NCBI GenBank assembly: GCA_001899315.1
Contig: MOYA01000002.1
Location: forward strand, 690,013-754,012
Direction of reading: 5' to 3'
Source: Candidatus Obscuribacter phosphatis
Lineage (GTDB): Bacteria > Cyanobacteriota > Vampirovibrionia > Obscuribacterales > Obscuribacteraceae
Length of the DNA: 64,000 bases
In this document: positions 1 to 9,575 of the stretch, piece by piece
Layout of the letters: the number at the start of each line of letters is the position of its first letter
How positions within the stretch are numbered: the first letter of the stretch is position 1
Program-made: the position numbers and the translations under genes
The notes under the pieces: model-generated
What the model was told of the DNA's origin: nothing
The model's database searches: none
Seen by the model: the letters and a program-made list of their open reading frames with translations, nothing else

Positions 1-1
1 T

Positions 2-397
2 CTAAATTTCCGTGGACAGTATCGATTGTGATATTTCCAAGGTCTGACCGAGCCACTTAGAACTTACATAGAAGTTCTTCTCTAAAACCCAAATAGCGAA
101 GAACCAAGCTCTAAGTTTCTTGACTCCGTGGAAAAAGCTTCCTGCTGTTGTAGAACCTTTCTTGTTGCACTTCTTGCAGCAAAATACTCGATGGTCCGCT
201 CTTATCTCCACTATAGAGGATTTGCATTTTCTGCAATAAAGTAATCCGGCCTCCTCAAGATGCATCACTAGAGCCTGCCAGCAAGATTCATCAGTAGGAT
301 AGACCTGATTGAATGAAAGCAGAATCTCTTGTCGTTTTTCTTTGTAATGTGGTTCAAAGAGGTCTTCTAGATGACTTCTCTCTCGTTCTTTCTGCAT
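2..397 (-). pseudogene. IS1595-like transposase, N-terminal fragment
   Basis: The 131-residue reading frame ends at a TAG at the very edge of the window. A zinc ribbon is visible: CRKC at about residues 55-58 and CCKKC at about 73-77. It is followed by the STTAGSFFH segment and a helix beginning LRAWFFAIWVLEK. This order matches the N-terminal region of IS1595-family transposases, in which the ribbon precedes a DDE catalytic domain in a protein of roughly 300 residues. No DDE domain is present before the stop, so this is a truncated copy or a frame-disrupted gene whose remainder lies outside the window. The ATG start has a GGAG about 9 bases upstream. Family assignment is by motif recognition only. 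Confidence 0.6.
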
Positions 398-492
398 GTC
401 TTTAGCTCCGCATTTCTCTAATACTAAAGACGTAGTTTTGTGGAAAAAAGTTCAAAAATTGAAGTGATTTCGAAAATTAAATATCGATGCCA

Positions 493-526
493 AAGGAAAA
501 CGAACCGATATCGGTTCATTTTCCTT
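493..526. repeat. Palindromic element, copy 1 (core GAACCGATATCGGTTC)
   Basis: The 16-base core at 502-517 is a perfect palindrome. It extends to a 34-base inverted repeat with one mismatched pair (C501/A518), the outer arms being AAGGAAAA and TTTTCCTT. A second copy of the same core lies at 9890-9905. This copy sits between two divergently oriented genes, so a terminator role is not obvious here. It could be an operator or a small dispersed palindromic repeat. Shortly downstream, the string CCAGAGCCGG (528-537) and a run of nine T also recur near the second copy. The rest of 398-640 shows no gene. Confidence 0.65.
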
Positions 527-640
527 CCCAGAGCCGGAAGTTCATTTTTTTTTGCCACGAGGCTGTCAAGAAGTGGCTAGCCCTGCAACTTTTCCCTTTT
601 TGATTCGTATCTCATTAAGTTCATTACTGAGGTACTTCTC

Positions 641-1303
641 TTGTTTCGACTTGTCGCGAAGGTTTTCCTTGTTTCTTTCTTTTGTCTATTTTGTTATGTT
701 CTTTCAGTTTTGTGGAGGGTTAGCTTGGCGGAGGAGGCAGTTTTCGGGTGCTCCAAGCTTATCCCTATTGGAACATTTCAGAAAAGGCTGAACATGCCGG
801 CACCGCTTCTGCACCCAGGAAATAAGACCTTAGAGAATAACTTTGAAGGTAGAGTTATTCGAGCGCATAGCCAAAAGATAAATAGCTTTCAGCATCTATA
901 TGGTTCGGCGCTAGTCTGTTTTGAATGCGGTGAAGAATTTGCCACTCTTCTTTTCGCTGCAAATGAGTTTGCAGAGTATACCTTCGATTATGATGGAGTC
1001 CGCGCTGAAGATCTTTTAGACCGGAGAAAGGATCTAATCAACAATAGACTAGGTCGTAAGCTTGGTTCTCGCCTTCGAGGAGTCTCCTGTGGCGGGGAGG
1101 CTGAGCGAGAACTGATTAGGCTTTGTGTAAATGCCATGGAGACCTCGCCTGAATTCCTGCCTCACTTTGTGGACCAAAGAGTTTTGCAGGAGTCTGATGA
1201 AGCTCAGTTGGGTTGTCCTTTTCTACCAAAGAGAAATTTGTTCAACTACATTTGCAAGCCTGAGCGGTTCAAGTCTATTTCTTCTATCTTTTGCAATCAT
1301 TGA
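641..1303 (+). CDS. Hypothetical exported or membrane-anchored protein
   Basis: Predicted product of 220 residues starting at TTG, with GAGG about 8 bases upstream. The first 25-30 residues are strongly hydrophobic (VFLVSFFCLFCYVLSVLW) after a short basic start, consistent with a Sec signal or a single membrane anchor. The remainder is soluble, mixed alpha/beta and contains several cysteines. I do not recognise a family. It sits alone between the transposase remnant and the glycosyltransferase pair, so the context gives no function. A competing reading frame starting at 552 overlaps the beginning but lacks sensible composition. Confidence 0.5.
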   Translation: MFRLVAKVFLVSFFCLFCYVLSVLWRVSLAEEAVFGCSKLIPIGTFQKRLNMPAPLLHPGNKTLENNFEGRVIRAHSQKINSFQHLYGSALVCFECGEEFATLLFAANEFAEYTFDYDGVRAEDLLDRRKDLINNRLGRKLGSRLRGVSCGGEAERELIRLCVNAMETSPEFLPHFVDQRVLQESDEAQLGCPFLPKRNLFNYICKPERFKSISSIFCNH

Positions 1304-1419
1304 ACTAGATGCAGTGCTTGAGATCCATTGCGATGTTTCGCTCCTCTCCGATCCTTTAACAGTCTGACTTAGTCAAGAAGGTGATACAGTAATTCTTGTA
1401 AATCAGAGAGTGCTCATTA

Positions 1420-3153
1420 GTGCTGAGAAAACTAGAAGATTGGCGGAAAGATTTTCGCTATTTGCTTATTGTCATTGCTTTGCCAATCGTTCTCTTGATA
1501 GTGAATGTGTCCTGCTCTAGTTCATACTTTTCATCTTACGCCTCGATGCGAGTTCTCGCAGGGCGCTTGTTCAACGAGGGGCTGGCGCTTTATTCTGATT
1601 TCTTCCTGCTTGAGTCCCCCATCGGCATTTGTTCCTTCTCTTTTCTGGTTAAGCTATTGGATGCATTTGCGCTAGCAGCTTCGACCTTGAATACGGCGAT
1701 TGGGGGGAGTTTAAGCTGGCTAAATTTTTTGTTTTTGCCTTCCTTTGCAATTCCCACGACAGCGGTGGTTTTTGCCATGGTCGGTCTCGCTTTGGCGATG
1801 CCTGCAATTTTGAGCAGTGGTTCAGCCCTGGCTACTAGTTTGAGATCCGCGTTACCCGCTTATGTTGGTGCCTACTTCCTAGCGATTCTCTCTTGTGGCT
1901 TTGATTTGGGTGATTCGCAGTCATTCTTGTTGGCAGTGCTTTTGCTGTGGCTACCCATAAGGCTCCTGCGCTATGAGGAAATCCGTTTTGCCAAGCCCAT
2001 AGCCATGCTAGCTGGGGGCTTCGTTTCCTTGTCAATCTTTTGCGATCCGACAGCCGTTCTGGTCTATGGTCTTTTGGAGGTGTTCTTGCTCGCAGATGCT
2101 GCCTGGAAAAGTAAAGTTCCAGTCACTTCTGTCAGAGTATTGCGCTTTCTCAGGCAGTCCTTTCTAACTGCAGAATTTGTGGGATTTTTGCTGACCGCCT
2201 TGGGTTGCTGGCTTTATTTGGGGTCACTTCCTGCCGTGAGTAAGGAATTGTATTGGGACGTCGTCTTGCCTATTCAAATTATGCAGTTCCAATCTGGACA
2301 TCCGGCCATCTATGGTCCACAGTCCTGTCCTGATCGACTTGATGTTATTGTCTGGTTTCTAATTTCCGCTCTGGTTGTGATTTGGCAGCGGCGCTTTAGC
2401 ACTGATTATCTTCCTGCTTCTATATTGATGATTGGCATGGGTGGGATGATGCAATACATCCTGCAAAATGAGGGACTTTCTAGAAGCCTTCAATTGACCA
2501 TCTTTTCTAGCTTCGCTATCTTTTTGATTTGCGGCTATCGTGGTCTATGTCTATTCATTGAAAGAACGCGAGACTTGAATTGGCCGCTGCATTTCGAGAA
2601 GGTATTTTTTGTGCTCTTGGTCTGGTTGCTTTCCGTCTACCTGAATTTCTGTTTGAATTTAGATAGGCAAGCCCTGCGCGCCCAGTATCAGCGTGATATC
2701 GAGCACGGTGCTCAGAGTTTAGAAAATATATTGCTTTCTAGAACCAAGGTCGGTGATAAGGTGGCTGTAATCGCCGACTTTCCTGGGGCTGCTTATCCAC
2801 TTTTGCTTTGCCATGATCGCAAAGTTGCGACACGGCTTCTCTCATTTCGCTGCTTGAGCCTCCTTCAGGTTGGTAGTGAACAAGGTACACTCAGTCCTCG
2901 GTTGAGAGACTTTCGTGCCAAGCTCTTGCTCGATCTGAAAGACGATCTAGAAGACCCAGCTTGTCGGCTATGCTTGGTTAATGAATCTATTTCTTTACCT
3001 ATACTAGAGAAAGCGCAGATCTTGAATAATGTTTCTCAGTTCACCTATTTGTCGAAAGAGAAAGCAGAGAGAGTCAGATTTGTCAGCGCCGGCAACAGGC
3101 AGCCACATGAGTACTTTGGCCATAATTTCGATTTCGCCGTCTACGCCCCATGA
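1420..3153 (+). CDS. Polytopic membrane protein, GT39-like glycosyltransferase (first of pair)
   Basis: A 577-residue integral membrane protein with about ten or more hydrophobic segments. Near residues 45-65 it has GRLFNEGLALYSDFFLLESP, the short acidic first-loop motif followed by proline that is typical of GT39/ArnT/PMT-like lipid-phosphate-dependent glycosyltransferases, whose catalytic Asp lies in this loop. A soluble C-terminal region of roughly 150 residues follows the last membrane segment. The start is GTG with a weak GAGAG upstream. The stop overlaps the start of the next gene, which has the same architecture, so the two are probably co-expressed and act on cell-envelope glycans or lipids. 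Substrate cannot be inferred. Confidence 0.6.
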   Translation: MLRKLEDWRKDFRYLLIVIALPIVLLIVNVSCSSSYFSSYASMRVLAGRLFNEGLALYSDFFLLESPIGICSFSFLVKLLDAFALAASTLNTAIGGSLSWLNFLFLPSFAIPTTAVVFAMVGLALAMPAILSSGSALATSLRSALPAYVGAYFLAILSCGFDLGDSQSFLLAVLLLWLPIRLLRYEEIRFAKPIAMLAGGFVSLSIFCDPTAVLVYGLLEVFLLADAAWKSKVPVTSVRVLRFLRQSFLTAEFVGFLLTALGCWLYLGSLPAVSKELYWDVVLPIQIMQFQSGHPAIYGPQSCPDRLDVIVWFLISALVVIWQRRFSTDYLPASILMIGMGGMMQYILQNEGLSRSLQLTIFSSFAIFLICGYRGLCLFIERTRDLNWPLHFEKVFFVLLVWLLSVYLNFCLNLDRQALRAQYQRDIEHGAQSLENILLSRTKVGDKVAVIADFPGAAYPLLLCHDRKVATRLLSFRCLSLLQVGSEQGTLSPRLRDFRAKLLLDLKDDLEDPACRLCLVNESISLPILEKAQILNNVSQFTYLSKEKAERVRFVSAGNRQPHEYFGHNFDFAVYAP

Positions 3154-4925
3154 GCCATTCTAATAGTTACGAGTTTTGGTTTCGATTTCGTCGGTTTTCT
3201 CTTTGGGTATTTGTTTGTTGCCTGTTTTTTCTTTTCTTTGGGCAGGCGCTTTTCTTTTTTACCTATCCACTTTTGACATATGCAGATCAGGCTCTCTATC
3301 TGTATTGCGGCAGGCTCATCTTGGAGGGTGGCCTTCCCTATATAGATGTCTTTGATTGGAATCCACCGCTAGTTATGTACTTGGCTATGATTCCTGTTTT
3401 GGCTGCAAAAGTTCTGCAAGCAATCTTTTCCAATAGTGAGCTGTTGCGCTATTCTTTCCCGTTTCTCAGTTCTCTTTCTCTTGAAATACTCTCTTTCAAC
3501 CTGCTCACCCTCGCCTGCGGTTGCTATTCGGCTCTTTTGTCGATGTTCCTTTTCTATCGCTATAAGGGCGCTGTGTCGCTCTGGCTGCGTATGCCTATGC
3601 TGTTTCTCTTTGGTTTTTATTTCTGCGGGCAGAATTATTCATTTGGAGAGAGAGAGCATCTGCATTTTGGGCTTATCTTGCCGCTCTTGGTGCTGCGCCT
3701 CCTTCGTCTGCATGGCAAGAATATTTCCAGCCAACACTCTTTGGCGGCGGCCTTACCCGCCTCTTTGACTTTATTATTCAAGCCGCAGTTTTTGCTTGCT
3801 TATTGTGCTTTTGAAGTCATTCTCTCTCTGCAAGAGTTTCGTCCGCAATCTTTGCAGAGCCAGCAAGCGGAGGTTTCTGAATCTCAACCCAAAGCTCAAC
3901 TAAAGTCTCAACCAGAATCTCAACCCAAAGCTCAACTCAAGTCTCAACCAGAATCTCAATTCAAATCTCAACTCAAGTCTCTACTAGGAAAACTTGCGCT
4001 ATTCGTCCCGCTTCGTCTTCGCTTCTACCGGCAACCTGAGATTTATTGCTTGCTTGTTATGGTCCTCGGCTATCTAGGCTGGTTTTTCTTCCTCTTCCCG
4101 GCAGACGCCCGCACTTGTTATCTGCAGGAAATTTTGCCGATGTACGACAGTGCTTATGGCTTTTCGCGGCGGGCTTTTCTTCTACTCTTTCGAGCTGATA
4201 GCTTGATATTGCAGTCGGTGTCAATAAGTTTTGCCGGTCTCTTTCTTGGGCTTGTATTGAGCCGCCGCAGTGTATTTGCTGCCGCCCTCACTGCCTTCCT
4301 GGCTGTTTCGCTTGTCAATTATTTCTATGGCAATCAGGTCTGGCTTTATAGACTTGTACCGTGCGAAGGGGCTGCCTTTCTGGTTTTAGGTGAAGCATTT
4401 TATCTCTATGGGGTCAGCGTCTCGAGGCGGTCTCGCGGTCGCCTTATGGCTCTTTCGCTGGTTTACATGCTGTTCGCCGCTTTCTTTTGTGCACAATCGT
4501 TTGCCTATGCCGTTAATGCCAGAAAGTTAGATTGTTCGGCTCCGCTTGATGAGGTGGGCGGCCGCGTGCTGGGGTTGAGCGGCAGAAAAGATACCGTGCT
4601 TTGGCTTGGAACCGGTATAAGTCCAGGTTTCCCTGCCATTCTTCAGTGTGGACTTCGACCCGGCTCCAGATATGCTTATTCTGTACTTGCTCAAGTCAAT
4701 CATGCAATGTCTATTAGCCCAGCCAATCGTGCGCATTTTGAGCCGTTGTTTCGAAAGATGCTGGCTCAATACAAGAGTTATATTCTTGAGAAAAAGCCAA
4801 GGTTGATTGTGCTGCAGACCAACCCCATGCAGGCGTTTCTAAAGCAGGGCGAAATCGACTTGACTGCCTTTGGCTACCGTGAGGCTGAGGTCTACGGAGA
4901 GTATAGTTTCTTCGTTCTAAAGTAG
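3150..4925 (+). CDS. Polytopic membrane protein, GT39-like glycosyltransferase (second of pair)
   Basis: A 591-residue multi-spanning protein whose ATG overlaps the stop of the preceding gene by 4 bases (ATGA), indicating translational coupling. Near residues 45-75 it carries ADQALYLYCGRLILEGG followed by PYIDVFDWNPPL. This is the conserved loop of GT39-like glycosyltransferases, with acidic residues preceding an NPP motif. A hydrophilic Gln/Lys/Ser insertion at about residues 244-280 is built from three 12-residue repeats and lies between membrane segments. A C-terminal soluble domain ends in VLK. It is probably a polyprenyl-phosphate-sugar-dependent transferase of the envelope. Donor and acceptor are unknown. 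Confidence 0.65.
   Translation: MSHSNSYEFWFRFRRFSLWVFVCCLFFLFFGQALFFFTYPLLTYADQALYLYCGRLILEGGLPYIDVFDWNPPLVMYLAMIPVLAAKVLQAIFSNSELLRYSFPFLSSLSLEILSFNLLTLACGCYSALLSMFLFYRYKGAVSLWLRMPMLFLFGFYFCGQNYSFGEREHLHFGLILPLLVLRLLRLHGKNISSQHSLAAALPASLTLLFKPQFLLAYCAFEVILSLQEFRPQSLQSQQAEVSESQPKAQLKSQPESQPKAQLKSQPESQFKSQLKSLLGKLALFVPLRLRFYRQPEIYCLLVMVLGYLGWFFFLFPADARTCYLQEILPMYDSAYGFSRRAFLLLFRADSLILQSVSISFAGLFLGLVLSRRSVFAAALTAFLAVSLVNYFYGNQVWLYRLVPCEGAAFLVLGEAFYLYGVSVSRRSRGRLMALSLVYMLFAAFFCAQSFAYAVNARKLDCSAPLDEVGGRVLGLSGRKDTVLWLGTGISPGFPAILQCGLRPGSRYAYSVLAQVNHAMSISPANRAHFEPLFRKMLAQYKSYILEKKPRLIVLQTNPMQAFLKQGEIDLTAFGYREAEVYGEYSFFVLK
3880..3987 (+). repeat. Three-copy 36-bp minisatellite inside the second GT39-like gene
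   Basis: Three tandem 36-base units begin at 3880, 3916 and 3952, with the third degenerate. Each encodes 12 residues of the type SQPKAQLKSQPE. The unit is a multiple of three, so copy-number change would keep the reading frame. It encodes a flexible polar loop between membrane segments. Confidence 0.85.
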
Positions 4926-4944
4926 GCTTTAGCAAGCCCAGAAT

Positions 4945-7053
4945 TCAGAGTGGCGGCTGCGCACTACCGGCGGTTTCACTACCGGGCAGGACAGATTTGA
5001 TCTTGTCGAGGGCTTCTTTGACATTGACGGCATAGGGTCCCGTCGGCTCCAAGCTTAGATACTTCTCGTAGTTTGATACAGCCTGCTCAGTTTCATTGCG
5101 GGCTTGGTAAAGGCAGCCCATGGCGTAAAAGGCATTGGCATAGTTGCCGTCCAACTGCACTGCCTTCTGATATTCACTAAGAGCCCCTTCGGTATTTTCT
5201 TGGCCCGTATAGACCAGACCCAAATTATAGTGCGCCAGCACGCTGTCGGGCTTGAGCGCCAGTGCTTTCTGGTATTGGGTGGTGGCATCTTCATATTTGC
5301 GCATACCGAGATAGACATTGCCCAGGTTAATAAGCGGCTCGATAAAATTGCTGTCTAGTTCAATAGATTTCTTGAACATTATGGTGGCAGCAGCGGCGTC
5401 TCCTTTGCGAGAAAGTGCCAGACCCAGGTCGTTGAAGGCTTCAGACGAGCGTGGATTGAGTTGAACGATGCGTTGATAATTTTCGATGGCGCCTTCCAGC
5501 TTGCCCTGTTGCACAAGGTTGTCGGCGAGCATATTGAGCAAGTCTAAATCGTTTGGATCTTTTACCAAAAGCTGTCGCAGTCTAAATTCACCTTTGGCTG
5601 GATTGCCCTCCAGCGATTCTAGATTGGCCATAGAGACTATGGCGCTGCGATCGTTGGGATTGAGATTTATCGCGCTTTCCAGCGCTGAACGAGCCCCGAC
5701 ATAATCTTTCAATTTGACTAGGGCGGCACCTAATTCTTGGAAGGCGGCCGGATCGCTTGGTTCGATGCTCAGACCCTGCCGGTAGTGGCCAACAGCTTGG
5801 CTGAGGTCACCTTTCAAGAGCAGGGTACGCCCTAAGTTAATCATCGCTTGTCCATCGTTAGGACTGAGCGATATCGCCGTCTTAAACTCTTGCTCGGATA
5901 GATCGTAGTCGCGCTGCCGCTGCTTGATAATACCCAGGTTGTAGTGCGCATTGGCATAGTTTGGATTTAGCTTGATCACCTTCTGGAAGGCTTGGGCGGC
6001 TTCGTCTAACTTGCCGCTGTTCTGCAGAAGATAACCCATGCTGTAAGCCGAATTGGCATCTTTCGGGTCGAGGGCAACTGCTTGCCGGTAGGCTTCAATG
6101 GCACCGTTTACTTCTTTCTGGCGTGTGAGGGCGTCGCCTAGCTGGGCAAACCATTCAGCACGATCGCCTTTGATCGCCAGCGCTGCTCTCAATTCGTTCA
6201 CAGCCTCAGCTAGCTTACCCCTGGCCGCCTCGGTCTGACCAAGCAAAGCGTGGGCATCAGCTACGGAAGAATCTATTTTGACAGCTTTAGCGAGCGCTTC
6301 AGCGGCGCCGTTGTAGTCTTTGAGTGCTAACTTACAGGCACCCATGTTGTACTGCATGGTGAAATTTTGGGGCTGGCTGCGCAAAATTTTGCTGTAGTTG
6401 TCTATGGCTTGCTGGTATTCGCCCTTGTCTTGGAAGGCAGCCGCCAACTGCGAGCGGGCTTTGAGATGCTCGGGATAGGCCTGCACAACTTTCTTTAGTT
6501 CATTGATGGCTTCATCGGTATTACCGGCGATGCGCAAAATTACACCCAAATTAAGACGAAACAAGACAACATCGGGTCTTAGCTTGATGGCTTCGTCGTA
6601 CTCGTTGACAGCTTCCTGCAGTTCACCTTGCGCCTGTAGCAGAGAGCCGAGGGTCATTCTGGCAAAAGCGTCATAAGGTCTGATTCTTATCGCTCTTCTG
6701 TACTCGGCTATAGAGTTTTCGGTGTCGCCCGACTGGTGCATGGCTTCGGCCAAGCTCAGATGAACCAGGGGGTCGTAAGGAGCATTTATCGCTACTTGTT
6801 TGAAGATTTGCAGGGCCTTGTCTATTTCGCCCTTCTTCATATAAGTGATGCCCTGATAATAAAGATCAAGAAACTGTTTGGGCATGGGTTGCGGTGTTAT
6901 GCCCTGGGCCGCCGCCGGCACTGCCGAAAGCCCGCCGCCCGCTTGCACAACTAACTGTAGAGCAGCCGCCAGAGCCAAGAAATCTTTTCTCAGTACCCTT
7001 GTTTTTAGATTAGACCCGCCGCAGGTATAGCTATTCGAACTTTTCAGGCTCAT
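4945..7053 (-). CDS. Exported TPR-repeat protein
   Basis: A 702-residue protein made almost wholly of tetratricopeptide repeats, roughly 18 units of 34 residues. Consensus pieces such as YNLGIIKQRQRDYDLSEQEF and NPNYANAHYNLG recur. I chose the ATG at 7053 because it gives a signal peptide: a basic N-region, then FLALAAALQLVVQAGG, then AAAQG. Upstream in-frame starts extend it to 7137 but lack a clear ribosome-binding site. TPR solenoids are protein-interaction scaffolds, so this is a periplasmic or surface scaffold of unknown partner. It converges on the glycosyltransferase pair, with the stops 19 bases apart. Confidence 0.8.
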   Translation of the reverse strand: MSLKSSNSYTCGGSNLKTRVLRKDFLALAAALQLVVQAGGGLSAVPAAAQGITPQPMPKQFLDLYYQGITYMKKGEIDKALQIFKQVAINAPYDPLVHLSLAEAMHQSGDTENSIAEYRRAIRIRPYDAFARMTLGSLLQAQGELQEAVNEYDEAIKLRPDVVLFRLNLGVILRIAGNTDEAINELKKVVQAYPEHLKARSQLAAAFQDKGEYQQAIDNYSKILRSQPQNFTMQYNMGACKLALKDYNGAAEALAKAVKIDSSVADAHALLGQTEAARGKLAEAVNELRAALAIKGDRAEWFAQLGDALTRQKEVNGAIEAYRQAVALDPKDANSAYSMGYLLQNSGKLDEAAQAFQKVIKLNPNYANAHYNLGIIKQRQRDYDLSEQEFKTAISLSPNDGQAMINLGRTLLLKGDLSQAVGHYRQGLSIEPSDPAAFQELGAALVKLKDYVGARSALESAINLNPNDRSAIVSMANLESLEGNPAKGEFRLRQLLVKDPNDLDLLNMLADNLVQQGKLEGAIENYQRIVQLNPRSSEAFNDLGLALSRKGDAAAATIMFKKSIELDSNFIEPLINLGNVYLGMRKYEDATTQYQKALALKPDSVLAHYNLGLVYTGQENTEGALSEYQKAVQLDGNYANAFYAMGCLYQARNETEQAVSNYEKYLSLEPTGPYAVNVKEALDKIKSVLPGSETAGSAQPPL

Positions 7054-7861
7054 ATCCGGCAGTAGACCTCGTATAAGAAAGACTCGAGACAAGAAAGACT
7101 TGGTGATTGTCAACAGGTTTTGACCCATCAGGCACAATTATTGCCCAAATGACGGCACTTTCCAAAGTAAGTTCCTCTTAGTTAATTGAGTCCGGCTAAA
7201 GGGTTGGAAAGCCTCAGCCGGCTTGATGTCAAGAGGTTTGTACCCTGGCTTTGTCTGTAGGCAGCCTTAGACAGGTTGGCTAAATTCTGCAAGCCCTTTT
7301 TGTACAACATGCACATTGTTCTGAATGTGGCTAGCGGTGTACATTAGAAGCATAGAGGAAAGGGAGGTTAGGGAGAAACAGCGCTTGTGCTGTGCGATCT
7401 CGTGGCTGAACTACTTAAATCAATTCACCATTGAGTCTCTGTTCGACCGGCATCCAATTTATTTGATCGAACGACTTTCCGGCAGACGCCACCTCTATAT
7501 GCGAAGAATCCGTCCACTGTTCACAGTTGGCAGATTAAAGAGTAGTACCGTCCATAGGTAATTTATGTTCGCCTTATTCGCGGCAATACCTCAGAAATCA
7601 TCAAGAGCGAAAGCTTACCAATCTACTTATCTGTAGCGGTTCTCGTTTGTTTGCCTGGTTCACATGCTCGTGAACTAAAGAGCAACTGTTTATTGAAAAT
7701 GCAGTCGATCTAGATTTGCAACTAGATTGAGATCATCGTCCACGACTTGCTGTGGCGTCAGATCTTGTTGTCTGCTGAAAATCAAACTAATCACTAATCC
7801 ACACTCAAACTTCTAAGGATCTGTATCGCACCGCGGGTGCTGGTACAAATGAAAGTGCATC
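7054..7861. other. Long intergenic region (about 800 bases), no recognised gene
   Basis: This divergent spacer separates the TPR gene from the aminotransferase gene and must hold promoters for both. I recognised no tRNA, tmRNA, 6S, RNase P or riboswitch consensus. A 78-codon open frame at 7325-7561 has an Arg-rich composition unlike a real protein and no good ribosome-binding site. Near 7708-7730 there is a small inverted repeat, ATCTAG...CTAGAT. The length leaves room for an unrecognised small RNA or a long leader. Confidence 0.4.
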
Positions 7862-9355
7862 ATGGCAGTATACAAAAGAGAGTTTCAGCGTAAGCGCTTC
7901 CCGGTGGTCGAGAAGACTGCTGGTGTAACCAATTATGAGAAGCTGGCTGAGAACGCCCTCGCAAATTCTATTAATCACCTCAACACAGCTTACGGGCAGA
8001 AGCTTTCCGGCGCCGAAGGTGCCGTTGAGTTCAGAGACGAAGGCGTCTATACCTTCGATAACCAAGGACGTCGCTATCTCGACTGCCTGGGTGGATTCGG
8101 CATTTTCAACGTCGGTCACCGTCATCCCAAGGTGGTTAATGCCGTCAAGGCGCAGCTCGACCAAGTGGCTTTGCATTCGCAGGAGCTTATCAATCCTTGG
8201 GCAGCGCATCTAGCTAGTCAGCTGGCTGCCATCGCGCCCGGTGATTTGCAGTATTGTTTCTTCGGTAACAGCGGTAGTGAAGCCGTAGAAGGAGCCATCA
8301 AACTGGCCCGCCTCTATACCGGCAAGAGCGAGATTATATCGACCAAGAACGCCTACCACGGCGTCAGCATGGGAGCACTCTCAGCCACCGGACGTGATGT
8401 TTTTCGTAAACCCTTCGAACCTCTTCTCAATGGTTTCGTTCATGTTCCGTTCGGTGATGCCCAAGCCATCGAAGCGGCTATTAATGAAAATACAGCGGCT
8501 GTAATTCTTGAACCTATTCAGGGCGAAGGCGGTATCAACGTTCCGCCTGCTGGCTATCTGCGTAAGGTGCGTGAGATTACCCGTAAGAAAGGCGTCCTTC
8601 TTATTCTTGACGAAGTACAAACCGGTATGGGTCGCACCGGTCGCATGTTCGCTTGCGAACACGAAGGTGTGGTGCCTGATATTCTCTGCCTAGCCAAAGC
8701 TTTAGGCGGCGGTGTTATGCCGATTGGATGCTTTATGGCTTCGGCAAAAGTATGGAAGGTCTTGGAGCCGAACCCTACTATTCATAATTCAACTTTCGGT
8801 GGTAATCCGCTTGCTTGTTCCGCCGCTTCTGCTTGTGTGGAAGTGCTTTTGGAAGAGCACCTCCCGGCTCGAGCAGCCGTGATGGGCAACCATTTCAACA
8901 ATCGCCTGAATGAATTGAAGGAGCGTTATCCCGAGAAGATAGCCGATGTCAGAGGTCGCGGTCTTCTAATTGGTCTTGAGTTCACCAGCAAAGAATTGCG
9001 AGAAGCGGTTCAGGTAGAACTCTTCCATCGCGGTGTTCTGGTTGCCGGTACTCTCAATGCCAACCGCACTTTCAGAATCGAGCCTCCACTCATCATTACC
9101 GAATCTCAAATCAACTTTATGGTTGATACCCTCGAAGGCATCCTCAAAGATTTGCTTTCCGGTGAAATTGGCGAAATTGAGGAAGTGAAGCAAATTACGG
9201 GTAAGAAGAAAAGAGAAAAGAAAAGCAGTGTAGTTAGAGCCGAGCGTAAGCTGACGCCGGTGAAATCTGGCTCGGCTGCTAAGAATTCCAAACCTGCCAA
9301 AGGCACTAAAAAGAGTGCGAAAGGCAAAACTAGAACAAGTAGGAGCGAAAGATGA
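7862..9355 (+). CDS. patA: Class III PLP aminotransferase, putrescine aminotransferase-like, with basic C-terminal tail
   Basis: A 497-residue fold-type I, class III aminotransferase. Visible motifs are [18 protein letters not shown], the aspartate region [15 protein letters not shown], and the PLP-binding lysine in [14 protein letters not shown] (about Lys279). The segments [19 protein letters not shown] and RVLVAGTLN closely resemble E. coli PatA (YgjG), which moves an amino group from putrescine to 2-oxoglutarate. Acetylornithine or ornithine aminotransferase activity cannot be excluded. After about residue 435 there is an extra tail of some 60 residues rich in Lys, Arg, Ser, Ala and Thr, which is not part of the enzyme fold. 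The next small gene overlaps its end. Confidence 0.8.
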   Translation: MAVYKREFQRKRFPVVEKTAGVTNYEKLAENALANSINHLNTAYGQKLSGAEGAVEFRDEGVYTFDNQGRRYLDCLGGFGIFNVGHRHPKVVNAVKAQLDQVALHSQELINPWAAHLASQLAAIAPGDLQYCFFGNSGSEAVEGAIKLARLYTGKSEIISTKNAYHGVSMGALSATGRDVFRKPFEPLLNGFVHVPFGDAQAIEAAINENTAAVILEPIQGEGGINVPPAGYLRKVREITRKKGVLLILDEVQTGMGRTGRMFACEHEGVVPDILCLAKALGGGVMPIGCFMASAKVWKVLEPNPTIHNSTFGGNPLACSAASACVEVLLEEHLPARAAVMGNHFNNRLNELKERYPEKIADVRGRGLLIGLEFTSKELREAVQVELFHRGVLVAGTLNANRTFRIEPPLIITESQINFMVDTLEGILKDLLSGEIGEIEEVKQITGKKKREKKSSVVRAERKLTPVKSGSAAKNSKPAKGTKKSAKGKTRTSRSER

Positions 9356-9570
9356 AACCTCTGAGTCGCAAGGGCGATAGCCTGTTGCAAGAGAGACTAA
9401 AGAAGTTATCTAACCCCTCAGATATAGCGGCGACTTTGCAGGCTTATCTGGAAAGCGAGAGGCAGAACCATGTCATGAGCGCAGCTATGTCTGGCGCAGA
9501 TATCGCCCAGATTGGCTCTGCTCTGCCAGGCGGCAATGTGATTTGTCTCGACAAAATGCGAGTGGTATAA
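9352..9570 (+). CDS. Small hypothetical protein coupled to the aminotransferase
   Basis: A 72-residue protein whose ATG overlaps the aminotransferase stop by 4 bases (ATGA), implying translational coupling. It is largely helical in the first half (LLQERLKKLSNPSDIAATLQ) with a short hydrophobic end, and has no signal peptide and no recognised family. It ends 6 bases before the 3-prime end of the oppositely oriented tRNA-Val gene. It could be a small regulator or partner of the enzyme, but nothing in the sequence shows this. Confidence 0.55.
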   Translation: MKPLSRKGDSLLQERLKKLSNPSDIAATLQAYLESERQNHVMSAAMSGADIAQIGSALPGGNVICLDKMRVV

Positions 9571-9575
9571 AAATC

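Noticed and set aside
3880-3987. Possible CRISPR array (36-bp repeat length)
   Set aside because: Units are directly abutting with no spacers and are in frame within a coding gene. The other tandem arrays in the window also lack spacers, and no cas gene is present.
7325-7561. 78-codon frame in the long spacer
   Set aside because: Arg/Ser-rich composition, no clear ribosome-binding site and no recognisable fold. Kept only as spacer.
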